DNA of 17,422 nucleotides from assembly GCA_021835265.1 (NCBI GenBank), contig JAKBQK010000552.1, positions 1 to 17,422 of the forward strand, written 5' to 3'. The translations under genes and the position numbers were made by a program. Positions 7,728 to 16,435 of the stretch are shown in pieces. The stretch's first letter is position 1. Each line of letters opens with the position of its first letter. The notes beneath the pieces were generated by a model. It did no database searches, was not told the DNA's origin, and saw nothing but the letters and a program-made list of their open reading frames with translations. This DNA is from Thermoplasmata archaeon. GTDB taxonomy: Archaea > Thermoplasmatota > Thermoplasmata > Thermoplasmatales > Thermoplasmataceae.

Positions 7728-8894
7728 ATGTCAACTAAAAAAGATAGTGTTGTAGTGTATACGTGGGCCATACCTAAAGGAGCCCTTTTTAAGATAATAA
7801 AGAAAGAATATAAGTACTTGTCTAAAGCTATTGACACAACAATATTTGTCACTTCAGAACCTGTACCCGAGGTCTATGAGGAGGAGTTCAGAGAAATCAA
7901 TGGTATATCTCTTTCAAACGGTACATGTAAATCCAAAGACATGAGTTTCTACTTTCCAGGTCTGGAAATGTCAATTGAGGGAGGTATTTTTACCAGCATA
8001 AGACGAGCGTATGCCTTCCTGCGGCGGGCTAATCCACGTACTATATTGGCTCATCAACTGTTATCGGCGCTCATCATTCTTCCATTTTCACTCAATCACA
8101 GAATCAGATTAGTTATTGTTCTTCATGATAACCCTTTTATGTTTATGGAGCACAATACTAAAAAAAGAAGAGGATTGAAAAACCTTCTTCTCATGAATAT
8201 TGCATACCAGATTGAGAAAATTACATTGAAAAGATCAAATTGTGTCATTTGCACCACCTCGCACATTAAGGAATCTGTTATAAATCATATAGGACAAACT
8301 GAAAATATGATCGTTGCTGACCTTGGTATAGATGCGTTTCCAAGAGTGAACGAGAAAAATAGAACTATTCTTCTAACAGTTTCAAAATGGTCAAGGTTCA
8401 GAAAACCGGAGAAATATCTTGAGATTCTGAAATATCTTCCTGAAGACATATCTCTTACTGTTGCCGGGAGATGGGATTCTGTGAAAGATCTCTCGAAATT
8501 TGTCAGTTCAGTGAATTCCATGGGTTTGAATGATCGAGTGGAGACGATAAGTGAACTGACTGAAAATGGGCTTTCAGAATTGTACAACCGAGCTAAAGTA
8601 TTCCTAAGGCTTGGCTTCAACGAGACTGGTACCGGCCTCGGTATCCTGGAAGCTATTGGCCATGGATGTCCGGTTGTGGTTTCGCAAGGATTAGGTGCAT
8701 CAGAAATTGTTCGAGACGGCGTCAATGGTTTTGTTGTAAACGAAAATGAACCTAAAGAAATAGCTCAAAGAATAACTGAGATTTACGCCAACAACGCTCT
8801 ATTTAATTCTATGTCAGATGCAGCATACAGACTCGCAGAATCCACAGGTTGGGGTGATCATTTTAGAAAGGTTTTGCAGTCAATCAAGTCGTAG
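7728..8894 (+). CDS. GT4-type glycosyltransferase
   Basis: The protein is 388 residues from ATG 7728 and has a GT-B fold. AAAGGTG lies just upstream of ATG 7728, which begins MSTKKDSVVVYTW with a first beta strand close to the N-terminus. The alternative in-frame ATG at 7704 would add eight residues and is less typical. Numbered from 7728, the C-terminal domain starts near residue 212 with ILLTVSKWSRFRKPE, then LTVAGRWDS, and the donor-binding segment FNETGTGLGILEAIGHG (about 297-313), followed by PVVVSQGLGASEIV and GVNGFVV. The glutamates in that segment are separated by eight residues, not the usual seven. It lies on the plus strand behind a glycosyltransferase relic and ends eight bases from the convergent large membrane gene. 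It likely adds a sugar to the same surface glycan; specificity is unknown. Confidence 0.88.
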   Translation: MSTKKDSVVVYTWAIPKGALFKIIKKEYKYLSKAIDTTIFVTSEPVPEVYEEEFREINGISLSNGTCKSKDMSFYFPGLEMSIEGGIFTSIRRAYAFLRRANPRTILAHQLLSALIILPFSLNHRIRLVIVLHDNPFMFMEHNTKKRRGLKNLLLMNIAYQIEKITLKRSNCVICTTSHIKESVINHIGQTENMIVADLGIDAFPRVNEKNRTILLTVSKWSRFRKPEKYLEILKYLPEDISLTVAGRWDSVKDLSKFVSSVNSMGLNDRVETISELTENGLSELYNRAKVFLRLGFNETGTGLGILEAIGHGCPVVVSQGLGASEIVRDGVNGFVVNENEPKEIAQRITEIYANNALFNSMSDAAYRLAESTGWGDHFRKVLQSIKS

Positions 8895-8902
8895 TAATAA
8901 GA

Positions 8903-11900
8903 TCAATGCATCCGATGCTTCCGGAGCCAATAGTATCCATAAATCAATATGCTTAAGATTATGGGAAATGTGGTAAGGTTGAAGATGACCATGGGAAAAT
9001 CTATGGGGGACTCATGGAGATTATAGGTTATACTACCTCCCGGCATAATTACGTAAAGGTATTCCAATACGCCGTTAACAGTCTGAACGGATAAGAGTGA
9101 GACCTTGGCAGAAATCTGGTCGGTGGATGATAGCGGAGAACCGATCAAGACAATCACGTTGACAACATTTGGGTTGGAGATATTGAATTTCCCGTTATTA
9201 TTTGTGACACTGATGTTCCCTTCTAGTTGAGCATTAACATTACCTACAAGGACAGCATACTTGAACACTGCATTGCCGCTCGTGGTTATGTTAACGATTC
9301 CATTGACACTCTGACCAAATATCGTATCCTGGAATGAGGTATTGAACACATTTCCATTGATGTAGACTCTGGTTCCTGCGAGAGGTGCAATTGATAAATA
9401 TAGTAATTCGCCCCTAGGCAACTTCACGCTTAATTTGCTCTGTGTTACTTCAAAACCGGTGCCCGCCATGTTATTCCAATCACCGCGGCTGAGGTTAAGA
9501 CGCCCGTTGTCAGGGTAGAGGGGCAAAACAGATCTGTAGGCATACCCTGAAAGGTTCGCATCGGGATGCTTTATCGCATTGAATGGAAGCATCCCCTGGG
9601 TCGAATTTTCATATTCCGCAGGGTTGATTACATTTGACATTCTGAGGTCAAGATACGATATGTTCAGCGAACCATTAATTAGGGTGATATTCTGGACCAT
9701 GATACCAAAGTCCACAAATTGGGTGTTACCAGGCACAGTTACAGTCATTGATATGTTCCCGTAAACGTTGGATGGGATCCTTTTTAGGTACTGGTATGGA
9801 TTGATGGAGGCATTTGTGGTGCCGTTGGAATGGGGAATGATGTAAAGGTATGAGGTTGAGTTTGCCTGTGACAATATGTGGGCTGTTAGGTTAAGGTTTA
9901 CTGCACCGGGGACGTTTACCCATTGTGACAGTTCACTCACCTGTCTCGCACCAGAAGAGTTTCCCTGCACCCTTATGGAAGCATCCCCTTGCGTATAATT
10001 GAAAGCTTCATAGTTGGGAAGGTTACTGCTGACTTCACCCCAGTACGGCACATACGGGTTTTTTTGAGAATATCCTGATAAATTAGTAAAATGGGAGTTC
10101 AGGCTCAATTCTGAATCAAAGGTTATGCTTTGATTCTTAACATGTCCATTCATAACATATGGGTTCGATTCAACCTCAATGCACTTGTAACCAGTATATT
10201 TCAGTATAACATAATTGACTGTATTACTTACTGGAGCCAGATAACTGAGACTTGAAAGGTTTACAGCGTTATTGATCGCATTGGATGACTTCAAAACAAT
10301 CAGGTACTCAACACCAGTGTTGTTCAACAGAAGCTGAAAACCGGTAAATTGCGAGGAACTCACATCAGAATAAAGATCATGGAAATCAGCTATATTGGCG
10401 AAAGCTGAAGGATTGTTCTGATATGCGTACGGGAGTGCCAAGATATTTGAGTCTGGAATAGCAGATCCGAGTTCCTTGTAAACAGTCTGGTTGAATGGGA
10501 CTATCATAACCTTGTAATCCCCGCTTTTATTTGCAAAGAAACTGTGGATATCGTGGTAGAGGGGGCTCTGTGTCTCATAATCCGGGATAGGGGAGAATCC
10601 TCCGGAATTTGTTGCCGCCACAGGAGCAAAGTAGGAAAAGAGCAGGACCCCAACAATAAGTGGTGCCATTATGCTCACTATATGCCCTGTTCTTTTGATT
10701 TTCACAGAAGGGATAAGTTTTGACAAAAACTTTTTTTTAGTTTTGACCCAGGAGATATCTCTCGGATTATTAACAAAAAATATTGACAACATTGGAACAT
10801 AAATGACTATTAATGCAGATTCCGGATATGAGGGGTACTCCCAGAGATACAGCAAAGGAAATCTGGTAAAAAGCGGTAAAGTGTATCCTGCCTGAGTAAG
10901 TGTGATAAATGCCCAGGTTCCCATGGCCGATATAGAAAGCATAATTCTGAGCCCAGAGCATTCACTCCTGCGTATAAACGATAGGATAACGGAGAGGACC
11001 ACTACTGCAACAAATATGGCAGTAATGGGGAGGAAAATCTGTCCGTAACCCATCAGAAAGCTGTTTTGGTAAAATGGATACACCACAAGGCCTGAAATTG
11101 CAAAGAACAAGTTCTGATCCTGATAGGTATAAACGACATTGCCATAATGAAAGAATTGAAATCCAGAAGTTGAGGCTGCCGCAAGCGAAGTAGTTTTAGA
11201 TGCTATTCCTGCGACAGAAAAGAGCGGATACATATTAAGTGCTGCAAAGAGAAGGACAAAGATGACGAAATGCAAAACTGTCTTCATCCTTTCTCCTTGG
11301 ATCATTAATCGCTTTACAAGCACAAAAAGGAATGGAAGGGCGAGGATTGGAAGAATGAGTCTGATGTTGAAGAACAACGGAGCGGTCTGGATTTCGATGT
11401 AGAAAGAGACCAACGCTGACAGAATAACGAGGAATGTAAGAGCTCTAGATTTCCAGTATCTTAGTATGAGGAATAGAAAAATGGGAGAAAATAAATAGAA
11501 TTCAGGCCACATGAGGTTGTTGTAACTGAAGACTGATGGAAGAACTATGGGATTTAGGAGATAGAACATGGATAATATTATTGCAGGTAATTTTCTTACG
11601 TTAATCTCTCTTAGAAATATGTACATCGTCACATAGGCAGGAATGTAAAGAAGCACCTGGAGCGAATTCACTATGTATCCGTATATACTGTAGAAATTCA
11701 AGTAGAGGAATGAAGAAAAGATGTTGTACCATGGCGCAGCACTTGACAGTTCAACAAGCGGCGGGTATGGATATGGTATCTCAAAATCTCCTGAAAGGAT
11801 AGCTTGAGGTAAAAAATCCTGCCTGTAGAAGAAAAGAAAAACTACGGACAGGATGACCATTGGAATAAGATATGGTGAGGTAGTTATTTTCGAAGCATAA

Positions 11901-11935
11901 TGCGATTGCTCATTTGATGTATTCTTCCTGTCCAA
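8903..11935 (-). CDS. Large GT-C-like membrane protein with sequon-rich ectodomain
   Basis: The protein has 1010 residues. A short polar N-tail is followed by about twelve membrane segments to residue 475, a soluble domain (about 476-977) and a final membrane anchor near 980-1003 ending YYWLRKHRMH. The soluble part is predicted to lie outside the cell. It holds about two dozen N-x-S/T sequons (for example NKS, NQT, NSS, NGT, NAS, NIT) and reads like beta-rich, jelly-roll-type domains. The first outer loop has SGDFEIPYPYPP (D50, E52), acidic residues where GT-C enzymes place their catalytic base. Overall architecture recalls YfhO-like or AftD-like transferases, which is inference. The start is TTG 11935, directly preceded in-frame by a stop; ATG at codon 26 would cut into the first membrane segment. 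Probable role: outer-face glycosyl transfer from a polyprenyl-linked sugar, or a heavily glycosylated envelope protein. Confidence 0.85.
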   Translation of the reverse strand: MDRKNTSNEQSHYASKITTSPYLIPMVILSVVFLFFYRQDFLPQAILSGDFEIPYPYPPLVELSSAAPWYNIFSSFLYLNFYSIYGYIVNSLQVLLYIPAYVTMYIFLREINVRKLPAIILSMFYLLNPIVLPSVFSYNNLMWPEFYLFSPIFLFLILRYWKSRALTFLVILSALVSFYIEIQTAPLFFNIRLILPILALPFLFVLVKRLMIQGERMKTVLHFVIFVLLFAALNMYPLFSVAGIASKTTSLAAASTSGFQFFHYGNVVYTYQDQNLFFAISGLVVYPFYQNSFLMGYGQIFLPITAIFVAVVVLSVILSFIRRSECSGLRIMLSISAMGTWAFITLTQAGYTLPLFTRFPLLYLWEYPSYPESALIVIYVPMLSIFFVNNPRDISWVKTKKKFLSKLIPSVKIKRTGHIVSIMAPLIVGVLLFSYFAPVAATNSGGFSPIPDYETQSPLYHDIHSFFANKSGDYKVMIVPFNQTVYKELGSAIPDSNILALPYAYQNNPSAFANIADFHDLYSDVSSSQFTGFQLLLNNTGVEYLIVLKSSNAINNAVNLSSLSYLAPVSNTVNYVILKYTGYKCIEVESNPYVMNGHVKNQSITFDSELSLNSHFTNLSGYSQKNPYVPYWGEVSSNLPNYEAFNYTQGDASIRVQGNSSGARQVSELSQWVNVPGAVNLNLTAHILSQANSTSYLYIIPHSNGTTNASINPYQYLKRIPSNVYGNISMTVTVPGNTQFVDFGIMVQNITLINGSLNISYLDLRMSNVINPAEYENSTQGMLPFNAIKHPDANLSGYAYRSVLPLYPDNGRLNLSRGDWNNMAGTGFEVTQSKLSVKLPRGELLYLSIAPLAGTRVYINGNVFNTSFQDTIFGQSVNGIVNITTSGNAVFKYAVLVGNVNAQLEGNISVTNNNGKFNISNPNVVNVIVLIGSPLSSTDQISAKVSLLSVQTVNGVLEYLYVIMPGGSITYNLHESPIDFPMVIFNLTTFPIILSILIYGYYWLRKHRMH

Positions 11936-11960
11936 TTAGTTTCACTTATTAGATGGATCG

Positions 11961-11967
11961 TTAATAA
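11961..11967 (-). promoter_or_regulatory. TATA-like box for the 1010-residue membrane protein
   Basis: On the minus strand TTATTAA lies 26-32 bases before the TTG start at 11935, with no Shine-Dalgarno sequence between, which suits a leaderless promoter. It suggests the gene can be transcribed separately from the glycosyltransferase block upstream. Confidence 0.4.
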
Positions 11968-12123
11968 CTCTTTTCCAAGAAACGTTGAAAGCCGGTCAAC
12001 CGTAGCCCTCTAATTAAAGGACCAAAATTTCTAATCTACACTTAAACATTGATTGCACATAAATTGAAGAATTGCATAACGTCAATAGAATTTATCTTTG
12101 ATATGGGCTGCCAAATTGGGATA

Positions 12124-13068
12124 TTATGTTACATAAATAAATATATAATACAAAAGTAACATATAACGATTAAAAACACTACCGGAATCAAATTTCACGT
12201 ATTTACTTAACAATTGTATGTTTAAGTTAATCTTTAATCGATCACGATCCTTGGAAAGATGTAAGAGTCTCGTACTCTCTTTGACTAATCTGCAATACAG
12301 AACGGATTTTAGCGTTTGATTCTCCACCATGTTCAGAATAGTCAAAGTTGATATCGATAAGTCTTCGTACAAGGAGATTCCTCTTTGAGAATGAAGAGCC
12401 TTAACAGCGCCCTTTATTCTAGAGGAACTATCATGAATCCTATAGAGAGTGAGGCGTTCTTTGTCATAATACAAATTATTGTCCCCATTTAGTGCGGAAA
12501 AAAACATAAAGTCATCAGTGTGACCTTTAATTTTGCTCAGTTCGCTCGATTTATCCAAATATACTTCTTTCTTTATAGCGCAAGAACTTAGATTGAAGAA
12601 TAATTCTCCGATTTTGTGCCTCTTGAGGAGCTTGGGGAGATCTCTAATTAATTCTTCCGAGGTGAGAATCCCAGACAGTACTGAAGTACCATTATTAACA
12701 AGTTTTCCTGAGTTATTTACGAAATTCTGTGCGTTGTGGTAATAAATTATAGAAGGATTCTCAATGAATATATTGTGAAGCTTCTCTAACTTATTTCTTT
12801 CAAACATGTCGTCGTCATCTAAAAAAGCAATTATCGATCCTTTAGAATTGGTCAATGCTTTAGATAGCATTTCACCAACGGTGCAAGTGCCGATGTTGTA
12901 AACGCTTAAATTCAAAAGGGTGTCGTAACTGAAATCAAAATTTGTCATCAACACTACTTCAAACCTATCTTTTTCAAAAGTCTGTAATTCCAATGATTGC
13001 AAAGCTTCTTCAAGATATTCCTTTCTATTATATGCAGTAATCACGACGGATATTGTCGGGTAAAACAA
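12124..13068 (-). CDS. Family 2 (GT-A) glycosyltransferase
   Basis: The protein is 314 residues. The N-terminus TISVVITAYNRKEYLEEALQ is the hallmark nucleotide-binding start of GT2 enzymes. The metal and nucleotide motif AFLDDDDMFERNKLEKL is at 81-97 (acidic cluster D84-D87). GHTDDFMFF near residue 183 is a plausible acceptor/base motif. The C-terminal tail is moderately hydrophobic and ends YYIFIYVT, perhaps touching the membrane. The start is TTG 13068, immediately after the TAA of the upstream gene, with GAGG about six bases before it inside that gene's end. This is translational coupling in a tight operon. It probably adds one sugar to the glycan built by the neighbouring GT4 enzymes; which sugar is unknown. 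Confidence 0.88.
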   Translation of the reverse strand: MFYPTISVVITAYNRKEYLEEALQSLELQTFEKDRFEVVLMTNFDFSYDTLLNLSVYNIGTCTVGEMLSKALTNSKGSIIAFLDDDDMFERNKLEKLHNIFIENPSIIYYHNAQNFVNNSGKLVNNGTSVLSGILTSEELIRDLPKLLKRHKIGELFFNLSSCAIKKEVYLDKSSELSKIKGHTDDFMFFSALNGDNNLYYDKERLTLYRIHDSSSRIKGAVKALHSQRGISLYEDLSISTLTILNMVENQTLKSVLYCRLVKESTRLLHLSKDRDRLKINLNIQLLSKYVKFDSGSVFNRYMLLLYYIFIYVT

Positions 13069-14229
13069 TTATTCGCCTCGTTTCATTAAATTTCTGTAAT
13101 ACGCATTCATTTCATTGGCAAATGAAGCTAACGAAAATTTTTTTGAACGCGATAATCCACTTTCAATCAAAAAGGAATTATTTTCAAGAGCATCTTTTAC
13201 ACCTTTGACGCAAGCATCAACGGTAGGTTCAACGATTATACCAGCTTCACCTATAACCTCTCTTACTACCTCTATATCAGAAGCAACAATTGGAAGGCCT
13301 GTAGCCATAGATTCTACTAAAGGAGAACCAAATCCCTCAGATAAGGACGGAAACAACATCACATCACAGGCATTATAAATTAGATTCAGTGTATTATTAT
13401 CGACTCTTTCAAAATTTATTGAATCTTTGCAGGGGGAGCCAACTCGAACAAGTTTAAAGTCATTTCCAAGGTGGGTCACAGTTTCTTCAACCACCGATAA
13501 ATTCTTTCTCCGATCGTTGCTAGAAACCGAGAGGATCAATTTTTTATCTAGGGGTAAGCCAAGTTTCAATCTTACTGAATCTCTTGTTTCTGCAGATAAA
13601 CAAACAAAATTTTTCTTGATAGGTGGGTATATGACGGAAATATTGCCCTCAAAACCTTCCTCTACCATCTGCGACTTGGTACTCTCTGATACAGTTATGA
13701 TCGATTTAAATTTCTTGTATTGCTCGACATATTTCGAAAATACTTTTGAAAATCTCTTTTCTTGAATAGTTGTTGGGATATAGTATTTTTTGAGGTAAAT
13801 TAGGTCATGCACAGTTACAGTAGAAATAAATTTCTTTATGATTGGTGGTAAAGTTATGTCAGTATAATGAATTATATTATTTTCTGTATTAGAATTAGAT
13901 ACATTCTTCTCGAAATATTGTTGCAAGGCTCTGGGTGATAAGGTCTTGTTAACCAAATATTCAAGAGCTAAAAATGGCTTTTCAAGTGGATGTATTACTG
14001 CAGGTAGCCTCAACTTTTGGATAGTCTTACCTGCGCACTGCTCAGACATTTTAGACGTCAACGATAACGTTAATAAATGACTCTGTAAATTGACTATCTC
14101 TCCTATTTGTATGGCATATCGTGAAACTGCGGAATTGGAAATATGCCCATTTAAAAGGTACAAATTATTTGTGTTATGAACTTGGTTTGAAGTATTTTCT
14201 CTATGATATTGAATCAGTTTATCTTCCAT
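13069..14229 (-). CDS. GT4-type glycosyltransferase, paralogue of the 15221-16255 enzyme
   Basis: The protein is 386 residues from ATG 14229, which overlaps the upstream methyltransferase stop by 16 bases; a TTG at 14253 would add eight residues. Numbered from ATG 14229, motifs are: IIHYTDITLPP, TVTVHDLIYLKKYY (about 137-150), KSIITVSESTKSQM, then the C-domain start KKLILSVSSNDRRKNL, and FPSLSEGFGSPLVESMATG with the standard E-x7-E pair (about E298 and E306), then PIVASDIEVVREV. The same blocks recur in the gene two positions upstream (HYTEQTMP, VTFHDLFALK, KKLILSISSNAPRKNL, DEGFNFPVAEAMASG), so the two arose by duplication. It is a cytosolic retaining GT-B enzyme acting on a lipid-linked or nucleotide-activated glycan intermediate. 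Confidence 0.9.
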   Translation of the reverse strand: MEDKLIQYHRENTSNQVHNTNNLYLLNGHISNSAVSRYAIQIGEIVNLQSHLLTLSLTSKMSEQCAGKTIQKLRLPAVIHPLEKPFLALEYLVNKTLSPRALQQYFEKNVSNSNTENNIIHYTDITLPPIIKKFISTVTVHDLIYLKKYYIPTTIQEKRFSKVFSKYVEQYKKFKSIITVSESTKSQMVEEGFEGNISVIYPPIKKNFVCLSAETRDSVRLKLGLPLDKKLILSVSSNDRRKNLSVVEETVTHLGNDFKLVRVGSPCKDSINFERVDNNTLNLIYNACDVMLFPSLSEGFGSPLVESMATGLPIVASDIEVVREVIGEAGIIVEPTVDACVKGVKDALENNSFLIESGLSRSKKFSLASFANEMNAYYRNLMKRGE

Positions 14230-15107
14230 GCCTTGAAAACCCCCATAAGGCAATATTTGTTTTCTCTGTCCGGCTCATAGAAATACGTTGGCTTTGTAAA
14301 TTCTGTTTTAAAACCGCATGACTCTAGTTTTGCTTTAAGAGGTAGATAGTCGTAATGGTATTCTCCAATAATTTGCTCTATTCGGTTTAATGTATCACAA
14401 TCAGAATCGAGAATGGTGAAATATTCACAACCTTCACAATCTATCTTTAGAGATACTTTTTCACATTTTAACTCTAAAAATATATCTCTTAACGAATGCA
14501 ATTGGACAGTTATTCCATCATCGCTACCTTTAGCCTGATATTCTCCGTTAACATTGTCGTCTCTTTCAATTTTAATACTGTGATTCCCCATTCCCTCATT
14601 TTTTATTTCAACAGTATTGTCAAGTCGATTATCTTTCACGTTTAGATTGGCTATTTCTGCAAGTCTAGGGTTTACTTCATACCCATATACGCGCTTCGCC
14701 CCATTAATTGCGAAATAAATAGAAGAATCACCGATATTTGCACCGATATCAATAATAGTCTTATCTTTTACTTCAAGCCAATCATAAGCCCCTGAGAATA
14801 CTTCCTCACAAGCTCCCTTATCAGAATGCTTTATCGTGACATAATCAAACTTAAATACGGTATCTTTGGCCCCTAGCTTGTTGTATATTTCATAAATATT
14901 GTGGCTTTTAAGTATTCTTCCATTTATAAATTTCACCCTAAATAAGTTCAATCGAAATAAGAATTCAAAAGAAGTGAAAAATGGATCTTGAAAATTTGTT
15001 TTTGCAACATTGTAATGTTTAACGATAAAGTGTGCTTTCCAGAACATATATCTTAAAATTCCAAGAAATAATCTTATTTTTGATACTTTCAAAAGTGAAT
15101 CATGCAT
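14214..15107 (-). CDS. FkbM-family SAM-dependent methyltransferase
   Basis: The protein is 297 residues. The Rossmann SAM-binding motif IIDIGANIGDSSIYFAINGA lies at 118-137, followed by the acidic strand-2 end VYGYEVNP. VSLKIDCEGCEYFTI (218-232) is the diagnostic FkbM K-x-D-x-E-G-x-E block. About 110 residues precede the fold, with hydrophobic and basic patches that may contact membrane or substrate. FkbM enzymes O-methylate hydroxyls of small molecules and sugars. Flanked by two paralogous GT4 genes, it most likely methylates a sugar in the glycan, giving a capped or hydrophobic residue (inference). ATG 15107 begins MHDSLLKV. An A/T box about 27 bases upstream suggests an internal leaderless promoter as well as read-through. 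Confidence 0.9.
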   Translation of the reverse strand: MHDSLLKVSKIRLFLGILRYMFWKAHFIVKHYNVAKTNFQDPFFTSFEFLFRLNLFRVKFINGRILKSHNIYEIYNKLGAKDTVFKFDYVTIKHSDKGACEEVFSGAYDWLEVKDKTIIDIGANIGDSSIYFAINGAKRVYGYEVNPRLAEIANLNVKDNRLDNTVEIKNEGMGNHSIKIERDDNVNGEYQAKGSDDGITVQLHSLRDIFLELKCEKVSLKIDCEGCEYFTILDSDCDTLNRIEQIIGEYHYDYLPLKAKLESCGFKTEFTKPTYFYEPDRENKYCLMGVFKAWKIN

Positions 15108-15130
15108 CTGAAAGAAAATTCACATGAGCA

Positions 15131-15138
15131 ATAAAATA
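15131..15138 (-). promoter_or_regulatory. TATA-like box for the FkbM methyltransferase
   Basis: On the minus strand TATTTTAT is centred about 27 bases upstream of ATG 15107, and no Shine-Dalgarno sequence precedes the ATG. A second A/T box (TTTATACC) lies further up near 15170. Confidence 0.4.
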
Positions 15139-15220
15139 CTTACTCATATTTGCAGTGGGTTAACAATGGTATAAACATTTTAATTTTAGGTGGGAAAGTC
15201 TGTATAACTTATATGGTACT

Positions 15221-16255
15221 TTATTTGGCAAATTTATGGTAATACTCATTCATGTTCTTGGAGAATTTTTTTATAGTAAACTTTTCAGCCTGTTTCAACG
15301 AGAGATTTGAGTAATTAGAATTCTCCTCAAGCGCTAAATTAATACCTTCGATGAAAGAGGCTTCATCCCTTGTATTGCAGAGAATTCCGGCATTGCCTGT
15401 TACTTCCTTCATTATTTCAATATCTGATACAACAACTGGGAGGCCGGATGCCATGGCTTCAGCCACGGGGAAGTTAAATCCCTCATCTGTGGAAGTCAGT
15501 ATGAATGCATCAACAGCATTATACAGTTCCGCCAACGAGTTATCAGATATATCTTGAAATGAAAAGTCAAAGCCTTCAGAAGGACCCACTCTTACCACTT
15601 TCGTGTTTTCATCAAGTTGTTTGCTTATTTTTTTTAACAACGGCAAGTTCTTTCTAGGTGCATTAGAAGAAATAGAAAGTATCAACTTCTTGTTAATGGG
15701 TAACCCATATTGCTGTCTGATTCGATCAGAATTAGCCCGAGGGTGGAATAAATCTGGAACCCCGTAGTATATTCTGGAAATATCGCCCTTAAATCCTGCG
15801 CCCTCCATTTCACCCCGTGTGTATTCTGATATGGCTATCGCATGGCTGAATTTCAGAAACTTTTTCGTATAATTCCTGAAAATAAGTCCCTTTGGACCAT
15901 TTTTCTCTTTCAGAGCAAAGAGATCATGGAAAGTGACTATTTCCCTATCTCCTCCTTGAGAGAACGAAGGCATTGTTTGTTCGGTGTAATGTACAAGACC
16001 TGACCCTTTTATTGTAGATTCAACATATTGCTTGAGTTCCTTGTAAATAAATCCTTTAAGGAAAACATTGGCGATCAATGAATTAGTGCCTTTGTACGTT
16101 TTACCTGCTGGAAAGTTTTTGAAAGTCGGATTAATCTTTATATTCACCATTTTTGAATTTTCTTTCAGTGCTCTCTGTACTTCACTGGCATATCTTGCAA
16201 TGGCGTAAGGGAAGGGGAAATGGTTGAGCAATATGATATCTTTAGGAACCGCCAT
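15221..16255 (-). CDS. GT4-type glycosyltransferase, first gene of the minus-strand block
   Basis: The protein is 344 residues. The N-terminal segment NHFPFPYAIARYASEVQRAL (11-30) resembles the acceptor-domain start of mannosyl/rhamnosyl-type GT4 enzymes. VTFHDLFALK is at about 107-116 and AIAISEYTRGEM at about 139-150. The donor domain opens with KKLILSISSNAPRKNLPLLK (189-208) and contains YNAVDAFILTSTDEGFNFPVAEAMASG, with the E-x7-E pair E258 and E266, then PVVVSDIEIMKEV. The ATG at 16255 lacks a Shine-Dalgarno but has a TATA-like ATTTAA about 26 bases upstream, inside a palindrome. It is about 110 bases from the FkbM gene. The sugar transferred is unknown. Confidence 0.9.
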   Translation of the reverse strand: MAVPKDIILLNHFPFPYAIARYASEVQRALKENSKMVNIKINPTFKNFPAGKTYKGTNSLIANVFLKGFIYKELKQYVESTIKGSGLVHYTEQTMPSFSQGGDREIVTFHDLFALKEKNGPKGLIFRNYTKKFLKFSHAIAISEYTRGEMEGAGFKGDISRIYYGVPDLFHPRANSDRIRQQYGLPINKKLILSISSNAPRKNLPLLKKISKQLDENTKVVRVGPSEGFDFSFQDISDNSLAELYNAVDAFILTSTDEGFNFPVAEAMASGLPVVVSDIEIMKEVTGNAGILCNTRDEASFIEGINLALEENSNYSNLSLKQAEKFTIKKFSKNMNEYYHKFAK

Positions 16256-16267
16256 ATATTAGGCTTA

Positions 16268-16293
16268 AAGCAACTATGCTTAAATAGTTGCTT
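16268..16293 (-). promoter_or_regulatory. Palindrome with 10-bp arms covering the TATA box of the minus-strand block
   Basis: AAGCAACTAT (16268-16277) and ATAGTTGCTT (16284-16293) are perfect inverted repeats around a 6-base centre. On the minus strand the palindrome reads AAGCAACTATTTAAGCATAG..., so the TATA-like ATTTAA sits inside it, about 26 bases before ATG 16255. A dimeric regulator binding here would block the TATA-binding protein. No T-run follows, which argues against a terminator. Confidence 0.55.
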
Positions 16294-16435
16294 CTCAGAA
16301 TGCCTCCCTCTAATGGGAATATCAGCAAATTTGATCTTCCCCGATGAAATTCACAACAAGAAGGTGAATTCTCTCGCCAAGCAAACTATAATGACAAGTT
16401 TGAAGTTATAGGACTTACAATTAAAGGAAAGTTAC

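Noticed and set aside
8285..8725. 146-codon minus-strand frame inside the GT4 gene at 7728-8894
   Set aside because: It is antisense to a gene with clear GT4 motifs, is rich in Ser/Arg/Pro as is typical of shadow frames, and has no recognisable domain.
13115..13765. Forward-strand frames of 87 and 112 codons
   Set aside because: They are antisense to the GT4 gene at 13069-14229 and have low-complexity Ser/Thr/Pro composition.
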